Shown in pieces: positions 55,545 to 64,000 of a DNA stretch of 64,000 nt (position 1 is the first letter of the stretch; every line of letters starts with the position of its first letter). Source of the DNA: JAJVHZ01 sp041395385 (lineage in GTDB: Bacteria; Pseudomonadota; Gammaproteobacteria; JAJPIJ01); NCBI GenBank assembly GCA_041395385.1, contig JAWLAN010000023.1, positions 1-64,000 of the forward strand, written 5' to 3'. The position numbers and the translations under genes are program-made. The notes under the pieces are model-generated. The model was not told where the DNA came from, did no database searches, and saw only the letters and a list, made by a program, of their open reading frames with translations.

Positions 55545-56736
55545 TCAAGCATGCGGCGGCCGGCCGTTTTCAGCCGGCCGGCAGCCGATCAGGCGGTCGC
55601 GGCCGGCGCGTTTGGCCTCGTACATGCGCCGGTCGGCCAGCTCTACCAGTTTCGCGGCGCCCGCCTGCCCGTCGGCGAGGCGTTCCGCCACGCCGATGCT
55701 GGCCGTCTGCGGCTGCCCGTCCGGACGCATGCCGAAACCCCGCGCGCGCAACCGCTCCAGTCCGACCATGGCCTGCGTGCAGTCGGTGTTCGGCATGAGC
55801 ACCATGAACTCCTCCCCCCCCCCAGCGCAGCAGCGCATCGGTGGTGCGCAGGCTGCCGGCGACGCTGGCCGCCGCCGCCGCGAGCACGCGATCGCCGGCA
55901 TCGTGCCCGTGCCGGTCGTTGACGTCCTTGAATCGGTCCAGGTCGATGAAGGCGACGGCGAAGGGCTTGTCGTCGCGCTGCGCGATCGTCATCTCCAGCG
56001 CGAGCAGCTCCTCGCCGCTGGCGCGCGAGAAGGCGCCGGTCAGCGGATCACGGATCGACTGGCGCAGCAGCGCGATGAGCAGGGCGAGCTGGCTGCCCGC
56101 TGCCAGTGCGCCCGCGGCCGCCACGAGCAGCAGGAACCAGAGCGCACCCAGCACCGCGTAGAGCTCGCCCGGCGCGAGCACCGCCCAGACGACCCAGCCA
56201 CGGGCGACAAAGACGGGCAGCGACAGCGCCAGCGATTCCGTCACGGTCAGCGGGAACAGCCCCATGCCCGCCACGACCAGCAAGGGGAAGAACGTGTGCG
56301 TGGCCACCACCGCCTCGGCCATCCCAGCCCCGCTGCCGGCGCCCAGGATCTGCATGGTCCACACGTAGAATATGGCAGGCACGGCGAACAGGGCGAAGAG
56401 GGCGAGGGCTACGACGCCGCGGTGCCGGGCGCCGGCGCGCAGCGCCCAGAGCATCGCGAGGAAGGGGACGATGACCACCAGCCGCGCGGTGCCCACGGCC
56501 ACCCACAGGCTGTGCGGCAGGGTGAGGTATTCCACGAGCATCCACGCCGGCGTCAGCGCGAGGAACAACCCGGCCAGCAGCCGCGCGCGGGCGGCCACCA
56601 TGCCCGCGCGCCGGGCGCGCAGCAGGGGATTGTGGTGGCGGGCGCTGAGGAGCCAGAGCTGTTCCTGTCGCGTGAGGCTGGCTCGCGGCAGGCTGGGCAG
56701 GTCGCTGCCGAAGATGCGGACGATGGTCTCGAACAT
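55545..56736 (-). pseudogene. membrane diguanylate cyclase, frameshifted in a poly-G tract
   Basis: Read with one base removed from the G10 run at 55814-55823, this encodes 396 aa: about six to seven hydrophobic helices (ARLLAGLFLALTPAWMLVEY ... LLLVAAAGALAAGSQLALLI), then a GGDEF domain (DPLTGAFSRASGEELL, FIDLDRFKDVNDRHGHDAGD, LLRWGGEEFMVLMPNTDC, ASIGVAERLADGQAG, LADRRMYEAKRAGRDRL). As given, the tract forces LRWGGGGVHGAH and a nonsense tail ending near 55570. Everything on both sides is well preserved, so this is either a phase-variable gene in the OFF state or a base-calling error in the homopolymer. Confidence 0.85.
55814..55823 (-). repeat. 10-base poly-G tract in GGEEF codons
   Basis: Ten C on the plus strand (G10 on the coding strand). 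Nine G would restore R-W-G-G-E-E-F. The tract occupies the active-site codons of the cyclase. Confidence 0.9.
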
Positions 56737-56876
56737 GGCGAATCGTTGGCGATCCCGGGGGCCGACAGCGGCGCCTGCAGGTTACCCCAGGGCAGCTGCG
56801 GCCGGATGATCCCGAGCAAGGAAACGCCGGGCGGATGGCCCGCCCCGCCTGCCGGGTCAGCCCGGCGCCGCGCGGA

Positions 56877-57269
56877 TCAGGAGGCGGCGAAGTGCCGCCA
56901 CAGGCGGCTCGCCTCGATCACCATCGCCGCCAGCCAGGCGAGGATGGCGACTCCCACCGCGCCGGCGGCGATGTCCTTGACGATGCGGATCTTCTCGCTG
57001 TGGCGCGGTTCGACGAAATCGCACAGTGCCTCGATGGCGGTGTTCATCATCTCCGCGCTCAGCACCATGGCGGTGGCCACCGCGATGACCAGGAAGTCCA
57101 CCCACTCCCGCAGCGCGAAGGCGGCGCCGAGCACCACGGTTGAAACGATGAGCTTGTAGGCGACGCTGATATCGTGGAGCACGGCGTACCGCAGGCCGGA
57201 GAGCACGGTGCGCACCTTGCGCAGCGGGTGATATCCCGGCTCGCCGGTGCCCAGGAACTTGTTACGCAT
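56877..57269 (-). CDS. dgkA: diacylglycerol kinase (prokaryotic DgkA type)
   Basis: Small integral membrane kinase that recycles diacylglycerol, or an undecaprenol kinase. 130 aa with three helices. Conserved: GLRYAVLHDISVAYKLIVS (E. coli type has the matching amphipathic helix and first TM), EMMNTAIEALCDFVEP (active-site E-x-N-T-A-I-E), and IVKDIAAGAVGVAILAWLAA. The start overlaps the end of the PAP2 gene by 8 bp. Confidence 0.92.
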   Translation of the reverse strand: MRNKFLGTGEPGYHPLRKVRTVLSGLRYAVLHDISVAYKLIVSTVVLGAAFALREWVDFLVIAVATAMVLSAEMMNTAIEALCDFVEPRHSEKIRIVKDIAAGAVGVAILAWLAAMVIEASRLWRHFAAS

Positions 57270-57933
57270 CCGCAGCAGCCCTGGCCCGCGGGGACAGAAT
57301 GCGACCGGACGCGAAAACCCACGCGATGCCGATCAGCAATCCCGCCGCCACGTCGCTCGGGTAGTGCACCTGCAGGTACATGCGGGAGGTGCACACTGCG
57401 AGCACGACCACGGTCGCAACCGCGATGAGCGGCGCCCGCAGCCCGTGCGGCCCGCGCGCTTGGCCTCTCAGGCCCAGGACCAGCCAGAAGGCCGCGCTCT
57501 GGGCGGCGTGGGCACTGGGAAAGGAGAGGTCCCCGGGCAGCACGATCAACGCCTCGTGCAAGGCGGGACGCGGCCGCGCGACTGCCGCCTTCATGACGTG
57601 GACACTCAGGGCGGCGCCGATGAGCGCGAGTGGCGCGAGAAAGCGGCCCGCGCGATCCGCCCTGTGGCCGAGGGCCCACAGGATGGCAAGCGGCAGCAGG
57701 ACGTATGTCGATCCGAGCCAGCTGGCGGCGATCATCGGGCGATCCAGCCACTCGCGTCGATGCAGATATAGCCAATCGAGGATGTGCGCATCCAGCGACG
57801 CGGCGTCGCAGCCAGGGCCGTGGCACACCCACCCGCGACCAATTACCCACACCATGGCAGCGATGGCGGCGAGGACCACAACAGGCGGCAGGATGCGTCT
57901 GAGGAATCGCTGCTGATTATTCGATGGCGACAT
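57262..57933 (-). CDS. PAP2-family membrane phosphatase
   Basis: 223 aa with about six helices (first VVVLAAIAAMVWVIGRG). The three phosphatase motifs are present: KAAVARPRP, PSAHAAQS, and SRMYLQVHYPSDVAAG. Likely hydrolyses phosphatidic acid, undecaprenyl pyrophosphate or a related lipid phosphate on the periplasmic face. Being translationally linked to dgkA (8-bp overlap) suggests a lipid-phosphate cycle. It overlaps the soxZ end by 17 bp. Confidence 0.9.
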   Translation of the reverse strand: MSPSNNQQRFLRRILPPVVVLAAIAAMVWVIGRGWVCHGPGCDAASLDAHILDWLYLHRREWLDRPMIAASWLGSTYVLLPLAILWALGHRADRAGRFLAPLALIGAALSVHVMKAAVARPRPALHEALIVLPGDLSFPSAHAAQSAAFWLVLGLRGQARGPHGLRAPLIAVATVVVLAVCTSRMYLQVHYPSDVAAGLLIGIAWVFASGRILSPRARAAADA

Positions 57934-58240
57934 GCGTGACGTCGGTGGCGCCGCGGTTGTCGACCCAGCGCAGCGTCAGCACGTCGCCGGCACGCGCGCC
58001 CCGGAACCGGAAGGACAGCAGCGGATTGCGCGCGATGCCCGTGCCCCAGGCGCATGACATCACCACCCGGCCGTTGTGCTCGCAGACCACCTCGGTGATG
58101 TGGTGCGCGGGGATGAGGGCGCCGGTCTGCTTGTCCTTGCGGCTGCCGGTCTCCATGACGTGCCGCATCATCGCGCGCACGCTGCAGACGCCATCGGCGA
58201 TGCTCGTGCGCACCTTGGTGGTGGAGGGCGTGTCGGCCAT
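57917..58240 (-). CDS. soxZ: sulfur-carrier subunit SoxZ
   Basis: Partner of SoxY in the periplasmic carrier that holds thiosulfate-derived sulfur. 107 aa, no signal peptide (exported with SoxY). Visible family words: MMRHVMETGSRKDKQTG, IPAHHITEV, GTGIARNPLLSFRFRG, and DVLTLRWVDNRG. It lies 6 bp after soxY. Confidence 0.95.
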   Translation of the reverse strand: MADTPSTTKVRTSIADGVCSVRAMMRHVMETGSRKDKQTGALIPAHHITEVVCEHNGRVVMSCAWGTGIARNPLLSFRFRGARAGDVLTLRWVDNRGATDVTHVAIE

Positions 58241-58246
58241 GACGTC

Positions 58247-58729
58247 TCAGCTGCAGCCGCCGATCAGCACGTCCACGTGGCGCCGGGCGGAGTAGAGGCG
58301 TTCGGGGGTCTGCACGACGACGATGACGTGCTCGGATTCCGCGAGCTTGATGCGCGTGGCCAGCGTGTCGGTGAGCGCGGCCTCGCCGAAATCGAAGCGG
58401 GCGATGAGCGGCACCGGGTTCTTCTCCGTCACCACGACGATCGACCGCACCGGCTCCAGATCGGTCTCGACGGTGAGCGGCACCACCGCGCCGTCCTCGG
58501 CGACGTCCGGCAGGGTGATGCGGATGCGATCGCTCGGTTCGATCGCGGCGGCGCCGAACAGTTCGCGCAGCGCGTCCTCGGCGGCCCTGGCCGCGAACGC
58601 CGCCTGCGGCCATGCCGCGTGGACCGGGCGCGAGAACAGCCAGCTGGCGACGGGCAGCGCGGCCGCGCCGCCAACGGACGCGGCGAGCAGGCGGCGCCGC
58701 GAGCGGTTGACAGGAGGGCTCTTGGTCAT
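58247..58729 (-). CDS. soxY: sulfur-carrier subunit SoxY with shortened tail
   Basis: 160 aa. A twin-arginine signal (RSRRRLLAAS then a hydrophobic stretch to VHAAW) sends the folded SoxYZ pair to the periplasm. The beta-sandwich includes RIRITLPDVAEDGAVVPLTV and RFDFGEAALTDTLATRIKLA. The C-terminus is VLIGGCS, where most SoxY end in GGCGG; the carrier Cys is kept but the last Gly pair is replaced by Ser. No other sox gene is within the window. bepA ends 19 bp upstream on the same strand. Confidence 0.93.
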   Translation of the reverse strand: MTKSPPVNRSRRRLLAASVGGAAALPVASWLFSRPVHAAWPQAAFAARAAEDALRELFGAAAIEPSDRIRITLPDVAEDGAVVPLTVETDLEPVRSIVVVTEKNPVPLIARFDFGEAALTDTLATRIKLAESEHVIVVVQTPERLYSARRHVDVLIGGCS

Positions 58730-58748
58730 GGCGATCGATGCCCGCGGA

Positions 58749-60218
58749 TCAGAATTTGTCCTTGTCCTTCTTCTCTTCGTCGAATTCCTTCTGGAACTGA
58801 TCGAGCCGCGCCTGCACCCGCTCGCCCTGATAATAGGTGATGCCGGGCGCGTCCTTGGCGACCTTCAGCTGCTCGATGGCCAGCCCCAGCTCGCCGCTGC
58901 CGTAGTAGTACTCGGCCTGCGCGATATGCGACTCGATCTTCGACCCGGTCATGCCCTCGGCCTCCGCCAGCAGCCGGTAGGTGCGCGGCTCCGAGCCGTA
59001 CAGCGTCATGTAGTCGCGCAGCACGGTGCGCGCGGTCTTCCCGTCACGGGCAGCGAGCAATGCTTCCACCTTGCCGAGCACGGCCGGCCGGTAATCCGGG
59101 TAGTCGTGCAGTATCCCGTCATAGATGGCGAGCGCGGACTTGTAGGCGTGCTGTGCGGCCTGCAACCGCGCCGAAGCCAGCCGGAAGTGCACGTTCTCCG
59201 GTTCCGCCTCGAGCAGCCGGTCGATCTGCAGGCGGGCCTTGCCGTAATCGCCCGCGGCCGTCAGCGCCAGCGCGTAACCATAGCGGGCGACCAGCTCGTT
59301 CTTGAACTGGCCCGCCCGCAACGATTCGGCATAGTAATTGACCGCGTCGCGCGGCTCCTTGGTGTCGACCACGATCACCTTGGCGCGCATGAGGTAGAAA
59401 TCCGCGTTCTCCTCGTAGCGGCTCGGCTTCATCGCATCGGCGCGCTCGCGCGATTCGGCGATGCGGTTGGTGGTGACCGGGTGAGTGCGCAGGAACTCCG
59501 GCACGCTCGCCGGGTCGTTGTAGCGGTTCGCGGTCTGCATGCGCTCGAAGAAATCCGGCATGCCCTGGGGGTTGAAGCCCGAGCGCGCCATGACCTGGAT
59601 ACCGATGCGGTCGGCCTCCTGCTCGTTGGCGCGGGTGAAGTTCAGCGCGTACTGCTGCTGGCCCGCCGCCACGGCGGCCATGGCGGCCTGGCCGGCCTGC
59701 GGCGAGACCACGCCGAGGAGTATGGCGCCGAGCATGCCGACGGCGGAGGGGATGCTGAGCCGGCTCGCCGCCTCGAACATGCGCGCGGCGTGGCGCTGGG
59801 TGACGTGCGAGATTTCGTGCGCCAGGACGCCGGCCAGCTCGCTCTCGGATTGCGTCTCCCGTATCAATCCGGTGTGCACGCCGATGAAGCCGCCCGGCAC
59901 CGCGAAGGCGTTCAGCACCGGGCTGTGCACGAGGAAGAAATCGAAGGGATTTGCCTGCGCGTCGGCATTGCTGGCCAGCCGCGAGCCCAGCCCCTGCAGG
60001 TAGATCTCCAGCTCCGGGTCCTCGAGGATCACGCCCTTGCTGCGCAGGTCGCGCACGAAGGCGCGTCCGATCTTGTATTCCTGGTCCGGCGAGATGAACG
60101 CGCCCGCGGAGTCGCCGAAGTCCGGCAGGTCGTCCAGGGAATGGGCGGCGCCGGCGATAATCGCCAGGGAAATCGGCAGGATGCTGAGCAGGCGACGCAC
60201 GGGGGATCGACGGGACAT
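58749..60218 (-). CDS. bepA: periplasmic M48 metalloprotease/chaperone BepA
   Basis: Assists or degrades misassembled outer-membrane proteins such as LptD. 489 aa. Signal peptide (LLSILPISLAIIAGAAHS). Zinc site LAHEISHVTQRH (HExxH) with a downstream Glu in ANEQEADRIGIQVM. The second half consists of TPR repeats (YAESLRAGQFKNELVARYGY, AYKSALAIYDGILHDYPDY, YYYGSGELGLAIEQLKVA). The C-terminal tail is Lys/Asp rich. ATG 60218 chosen; an ATG further upstream adds 38 residues before the signal peptide. Confidence 0.93.
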   Translation of the reverse strand: MSRRSPVRRLLSILPISLAIIAGAAHSLDDLPDFGDSAGAFISPDQEYKIGRAFVRDLRSKGVILEDPELEIYLQGLGSRLASNADAQANPFDFFLVHSPVLNAFAVPGGFIGVHTGLIRETQSESELAGVLAHEISHVTQRHAARMFEAASRLSIPSAVGMLGAILLGVVSPQAGQAAMAAVAAGQQQYALNFTRANEQEADRIGIQVMARSGFNPQGMPDFFERMQTANRYNDPASVPEFLRTHPVTTNRIAESRERADAMKPSRYEENADFYLMRAKVIVVDTKEPRDAVNYYAESLRAGQFKNELVARYGYALALTAAGDYGKARLQIDRLLEAEPENVHFRLASARLQAAQHAYKSALAIYDGILHDYPDYRPAVLGKVEALLAARDGKTARTVLRDYMTLYGSEPRTYRLLAEAEGMTGSKIESHIAQAEYYYGSGELGLAIEQLKVAKDAPGITYYQGERVQARLDQFQKEFDEEKKDKDKF

Positions 60219-60392
60219 GAAAGGTATTTGGGTGGACCGGCCGGGGACGGGGGAGTTCCAATCGAGCGTGATGGGGTCGTGCCGATGGTGCCTGCTCGCT
60301 TCTCGCCGGCCGGTTCGCCGGGCTAACATCACCGCCCTGTGTCAGTTGCCGTTCAAGACGACCACCACCGATACGGAGCATTATAGATCACC

Positions 60393-61670
60393 ATGGCCAA
60401 GCTCAGCGGAGTACGAAACGCCTTTTATGCCCAGTCCGGAGGCGTCACCGCCGTCATCAACGCCAGCGCCGCCGGCGTCATCGAGACCGCACGCAAGCAC
60501 CGGAACCGGATAGGCAAGGTCTACGCCGGGCGCGACGGCATCATCGGCGCGCTCACCGAGGATCTGATCGACACCGGCAAGGAGTCCAAGGCGGCGCTGA
60601 AGGCCCTGCACTACACGCCCTCCGGCGCCTTCGGCTCCTGCCGCTACAAGTTGAAGGGCCTGGACCAGAACCGCGCCGAGTACGAGCGGCTGATCGAGGT
60701 CTTCAAGGCCCACGACATCGGCTATTTCTTCTACAACGGCGGTGGGGACTCGGCGGACACCTGCCTGAAGGTCTCGCAGCTCTCCGAGACCATGGGCTAT
60801 CCCGTCACCTGCGTGCACGTGCCGAAGACGGTCGACAACGACCTGCCGATCACGGACTGCTGCCCGGGCTTCGGGTCGGTGGCCAAGTACGTGGCCGTGT
60901 CCACGCGCGAGGCCTCCCTCGACGTGGCCAGCATGTGCAAGACCTCCACCAAGGTGTTCGTGCTGGAGGTCATGGGCCGCCACGCCGGGTGGATCGCAGC
61001 GGCCGGGGGGCTGGCCTCCGACAAGGATCTCGAGCTGCCGATCGTCATTCTCTTCCCCGAGATCCCCTTCGACCAGGAGCGCTTCCTGGCCAGGGTCGAG
61101 GCCAACGTCGCCCGCTACGGCTACTGCTCGGTGGTCGTCTCCGAGGGGGTGCGCGGGCCGGACGGCAAGTTCCTCTCCGACCAGGGCCTGCGCGATGCCT
61201 TCGGCCACGCGCAGCTCGGCGGCGTGGCGCCGGTCATCGCCAGCCTGGTGCGCGAGAAGCTGAAGCTGAAATACCACTGGGCGGTGGCCGATTACCTGCA
61301 ACGCGCCGCCCGCCACATCGCCTCGAAGACCGACGTCAGCCAGGCCTATGCGCTGGGCAAGGCCGCGGTGGAGCTGGCCGTGAAGGGCCGCAACTCGGTG
61401 ATGCCGACCATCGTGCGCAGGTCTTCCAAACCGTACAAGTGGGCCGTCGGGGTGGCCGAGCTCAAGGACGTGGCCAACCGCGAAAAGATGATGCCGCGGG
61501 ACTTCATCACCGAGGACGGGCTGGGCATCACCCGGAAATGCCGCAACTACCTCGCACCCCTCATCCAGGGGGAGGACTACCCGCCGTACAGGAACGGCCT
61601 GCCGCAGTACGTGCGGCTGAAGAACGCGCCGGTGAAGAAAAAGCTCAAGACCGGTTTTGCTCTGAAGTGA
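60393..61670 (+). CDS. pfp: pyrophosphate-dependent 6-phosphofructokinase
   Basis: Reversible phosphorylation of fructose 6-phosphate by PPi. 425 aa. YNGGGDSADTC has Asp119 in the place that is Gly in ATP-dependent enzymes, and VPKTVDNDLPI has Lys145; both are the markers of PPi use. The catalytic TVDND and the sugar-binding MGRHAGWIAAAGG are present. hppA follows 230 bp downstream on the same strand, tying glycolysis or the Calvin cycle to PPi turnover. Related PPi-PFKs in methanotrophs also act on sedoheptulose 7-phosphate. bepA is divergent. Confidence 0.95.
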   Translation: MAKLSGVRNAFYAQSGGVTAVINASAAGVIETARKHRNRIGKVYAGRDGIIGALTEDLIDTGKESKAALKALHYTPSGAFGSCRYKLKGLDQNRAEYERLIEVFKAHDIGYFFYNGGGDSADTCLKVSQLSETMGYPVTCVHVPKTVDNDLPITDCCPGFGSVAKYVAVSTREASLDVASMCKTSTKVFVLEVMGRHAGWIAAAGGLASDKDLELPIVILFPEIPFDQERFLARVEANVARYGYCSVVVSEGVRGPDGKFLSDQGLRDAFGHAQLGGVAPVIASLVREKLKLKYHWAVADYLQRAARHIASKTDVSQAYALGKAAVELAVKGRNSVMPTIVRRSSKPYKWAVGVAELKDVANREKMMPRDFITEDGLGITRKCRNYLAPLIQGEDYPPYRNGLPQYVRLKNAPVKKKLKTGFALK

Positions 61671-61900
61671 TGCAGGGTAGAATCCCGGCCCATTCGGTCG
61701 GCGCGGGACCGTCGCTGCGGCGGCCCCGGGGCGGCGGATCCGTGGTCGGACCGTCTCGTCGGTAGGAAAGAACAGTCCTCGTGCAGCGGCTCTGGGCGGT
61801 AGCGGCCGGGCCGGGCGCGGCCTGTCGCCGGCGCACACGCTCTACGCCGCCCGCGATCGCGTCGTTACGAACAACATTCACACAAGGGGGATTTTTCTCA

Positions 61901-63940
61901 ATGTCTGGAGCACTCGTGTTTGCGCTGGCCTGCGGCGTGCTGGCAATCCTTTACGGGGCGTGGTCGGTGAAGTGGATCCTCTCCCAGGCGCAGGGCAACG
62001 AACGCATGCGCGAGATCGCCGCGGCCGTGCAGCAGGGCGCCTCGGCCTACCTCAACCGTCAATACACCACCATCGCGATTGCCGGCGTGGTGCTGTTCCT
62101 CCTCATCGGCTTCGTGCTGCACTGGCCGACCGCCATCGGCTTCCTCATCGGCGCGGTGCTCTCCGGGGCGGCCGGATACATCGGCATGAACATCTCGGTG
62201 CGTTCGAACCTGCGTACCGCCGAGGCGGCGAGACAGGGGCTGAACGCGGCGCTGCAGGTGGCCTTCCGCGGCGGCTCGATCACCGGTCTGCTGGTGGTGG
62301 GCCTGGGTCTGCTCGGTGTCGCCGGCTACTACGCCTACCTCGTGGGCGCGACGCCGGCCGGGCAGGAGGTCGACCTGCACCCGCTGGTCGGCCTGGCCTT
62401 CGGCTCCTCGCTCATCTCGATCTTCGCGCGACTGGGCGGCGGCATCTTCACCAAGGGCGCGGACGTCGGCGCCGATCTGGTCGGCAAGGTCGAGGCCGGG
62501 ATCCCGGAGGACGACCCGCGCAACCCGGCGGTCATCGCCGACAACGTGGGCGACAACGTGGGCGACTGTGCGGGCATGGCCGCCGACCTGTTCGAGACCT
62601 ATGCGGTGACGATCATCGCCACCATGCTGCTCGGCGGCCTGCTGCTGAAGGCCGACGGCGCGGTGTTGTATCCGCTGGTGATCGGCGGGGTCTCCATCAT
62701 CGCCTCGGTGATCGGCTCCTTCTTCGTCAAGGCGCGCGAGGGCGGCAAGATCATGAACGCGCTGTATCGTGGGCTCATCGTCGCTGGCGTGCTGGCGGCG
62801 ATCGCCTTCTATCCGGTCACGCAGAAGTTCATGGCCGGTGTCGGCGAGTTCGGCGTCAATGCCTACTACGGCTGCGCGCTCATCGGACTGGCGCTGACCG
62901 CGGCGATGGTCTGGATCACGGAATATTACACCGGCACCGAGTTCAAGCCGGTGCGCTACGTGGCGCAGGCCTCGACCACCGGGCACGCGACCAACATCAT
63001 TGCCGGACTCGCGGTCTCGATGAAATCGACGGCCTGGCCGGTGATCTTCGTGTGCATCGCGATCTGGGCCTCCTACACGCTGGCCGGCCTGTTCGGCATC
63101 GCGATCGCGGCGACCTCGATGCTGTCGATGGCGGGCATCATCGTGGCCCTGGACGCCTACGGTCCCATCACCGACAACGCCGGCGGCATCGCCGAGATGG
63201 CCGAGCTCGGTCCGGAGATCCGCAACATCACCGATCCGCTCGACGCCGTGGGCAACACCACCAAGGCGGTCACCAAGGGCTATGCGATCGGCTCGGCCGG
63301 CCTGGCAGCGCTGGTGCTGTTCGCGGACTTCACCCACAGCCTGGAGTCGGCGGGCAAGCTCGTGGACTTCAATCTGGACACGCCGGCGGTCATCATCGGT
63401 CTGTTCGTCGGCGGCCTCATCCCCTACCTGTTCGGGGCGATGGCGATGGAGGCGGTAGGTCGCGCCGCGGGCTCGGTGGTGGTCGAGGTGCGCCGCCAGT
63501 TCCGCGAGATCAAGGGCATCATGGAGGGCACGGCCAAGCCGGAGTACGGCCGGGCAGTGGACCTGCTGACCAAGGCTGCGATCAAGGAGATGATCATCCC
63601 GTCGTTGCTGCCGGTATTGACCCCAATCGTGCTCGCGCTCATCATCCGCGTGGCGATGGGCGAGCATGCCGCCCGCATGGCGGTCGGCGGACTGCTCATG
63701 GGCACCATCGTCACCGGCATCTTCGTCGCCATCTCCATGTGCACCGGCGGCGGCGCGTGGGACAACGCCAAGAAATACATCGAGGAGGGGAATTTCGGCG
63801 GCAAGGGTTCGGATGCCCACAAGGCCGCGGTGACGGGTGACACGGTCGGCGATCCGTACAAAGATACGGCAGGTCCGGCGGTGAACCCGCTCATCAAGAT
63901 CATCAACATCGTCGCGTTGCTGATCGTTCCGTTGCTGTAA
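61901..63940 (+). CDS. hppA: membrane-bound proton-pumping pyrophosphatase (K+-independent type)
   Basis: Couples PPi hydrolysis to proton export, or makes PPi in reverse. 679 aa, about 16 helices. Substrate-site motifs: GGGIFTKGADVGADLVGKVE, EDDPRNPAVIADNVGDNVGD, ALDAYGPITDNAGGIAEM, and near the C-terminus GDTVGDPYKDTAGPAVNPLI. GNTTKAVTKG has Lys455 and Thr458, the pair that marks K+-independent pumps. ATG 61901 follows AAGGGGG at about 10 bp. It is paired with pfp upstream. The last 60 bp of the window after the stop show nothing. Confidence 0.97.
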   Translation: MSGALVFALACGVLAILYGAWSVKWILSQAQGNERMREIAAAVQQGASAYLNRQYTTIAIAGVVLFLLIGFVLHWPTAIGFLIGAVLSGAAGYIGMNISVRSNLRTAEAARQGLNAALQVAFRGGSITGLLVVGLGLLGVAGYYAYLVGATPAGQEVDLHPLVGLAFGSSLISIFARLGGGIFTKGADVGADLVGKVEAGIPEDDPRNPAVIADNVGDNVGDCAGMAADLFETYAVTIIATMLLGGLLLKADGAVLYPLVIGGVSIIASVIGSFFVKAREGGKIMNALYRGLIVAGVLAAIAFYPVTQKFMAGVGEFGVNAYYGCALIGLALTAAMVWITEYYTGTEFKPVRYVAQASTTGHATNIIAGLAVSMKSTAWPVIFVCIAIWASYTLAGLFGIAIAATSMLSMAGIIVALDAYGPITDNAGGIAEMAELGPEIRNITDPLDAVGNTTKAVTKGYAIGSAGLAALVLFADFTHSLESAGKLVDFNLDTPAVIIGLFVGGLIPYLFGAMAMEAVGRAAGSVVVEVRRQFREIKGIMEGTAKPEYGRAVDLLTKAAIKEMIIPSLLPVLTPIVLALIIRVAMGEHAARMAVGGLLMGTIVTGIFVAISMCTGGGAWDNAKKYIEEGNFGGKGSDAHKAAVTGDTVGDPYKDTAGPAVNPLIKIINIVALLIVPLL

Positions 63941-64000
63941 ATCTGACGTCGAAAAATCGGCCGTTGTCCGTCGTCACTACAACAACAAGCGGCGGAAATA

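Overview
The window is a GC-rich stretch of a bacterial chromosome. Gene content and synteny point to a gammaproteobacterium: a complete ybgC-tolQRAB-pal-cpoB cluster followed by queE-queC, ruvCAB with yebC, an aspS with a Pseudomonas-like specificity signature, and amgK-murU cell-wall recycling. soxYZ and a pyrophosphate-dependent phosphofructokinase beside a proton-pumping pyrophosphatase suggest a sulfur-oxidising, possibly autotrophic lineage such as Chromatiales, Ectothiorhodospiraceae or Acidiferrobacterales. That placement is inference; no rRNA or marker comparison was possible.

Layout. 1-8.3 kb (minus strand): an RND efflux permease running off the left edge, its membrane-fusion partner, a polytopic spermidine-synthase-like protein carrying an in-frame dispersed hairpin repeat, and an exported Pcm. 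8.5-26 kb: a secreted metzincin-like TIG protein, bifunctional PutA, a glutathione S-transferase, a secreted alpha-helical protein, a frameshifted CBS-domain pseudogene, an UPF0149/SEC-C protein, an MsbA-type ABC exporter, an EAL-domain relic, a glycine-zipper protein, amgK-murU, and an MltF-like lytic transglycosylase with two solute-binding modules. 26.4-33.5 kb (minus): ybgC-tolQRAB-pal-cpoB-queE-queC. 34-42.8 kb: ruvCAB, yebC, an alpha/beta hydrolase, a DEDD-type nuclease-like gene, nadA with an NrtR-like Nudix/winged-helix gene, aspS and an FmdB zinc ribbon.

At 42.95 kb tRNA-Lys(TTT) is followed by a decayed integrase, a complete IS256-family element, a histidine-kinase relic, a haem-c chemoreceptor, a GGDEF relic and an HDOD-REC-GGDEF regulator. 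This looks like a decayed integrative element rich in signalling genes. It adjoins a giant PAS/GAF/degenerate-GGDEF/EAL protein (50.4-55.4 kb) and a membrane diguanylate cyclase whose GGEEF motif is broken by a 10-G tract. The right end holds dgkA, a PAP2 phosphatase, soxZ, soxY, bepA, and then the pfp-hppA pair.

The most notable points are the poly-G tract inside a diguanylate cyclase active site, the cluster of live and dead cyclic-di-GMP genes beside a tRNA, the haem-c chemoreceptor, the in-frame repeat insertion, and several inverted-repeat elements between genes. I did not find a wholly new system that I could defend. No CRISPR array or rRNA was seen.
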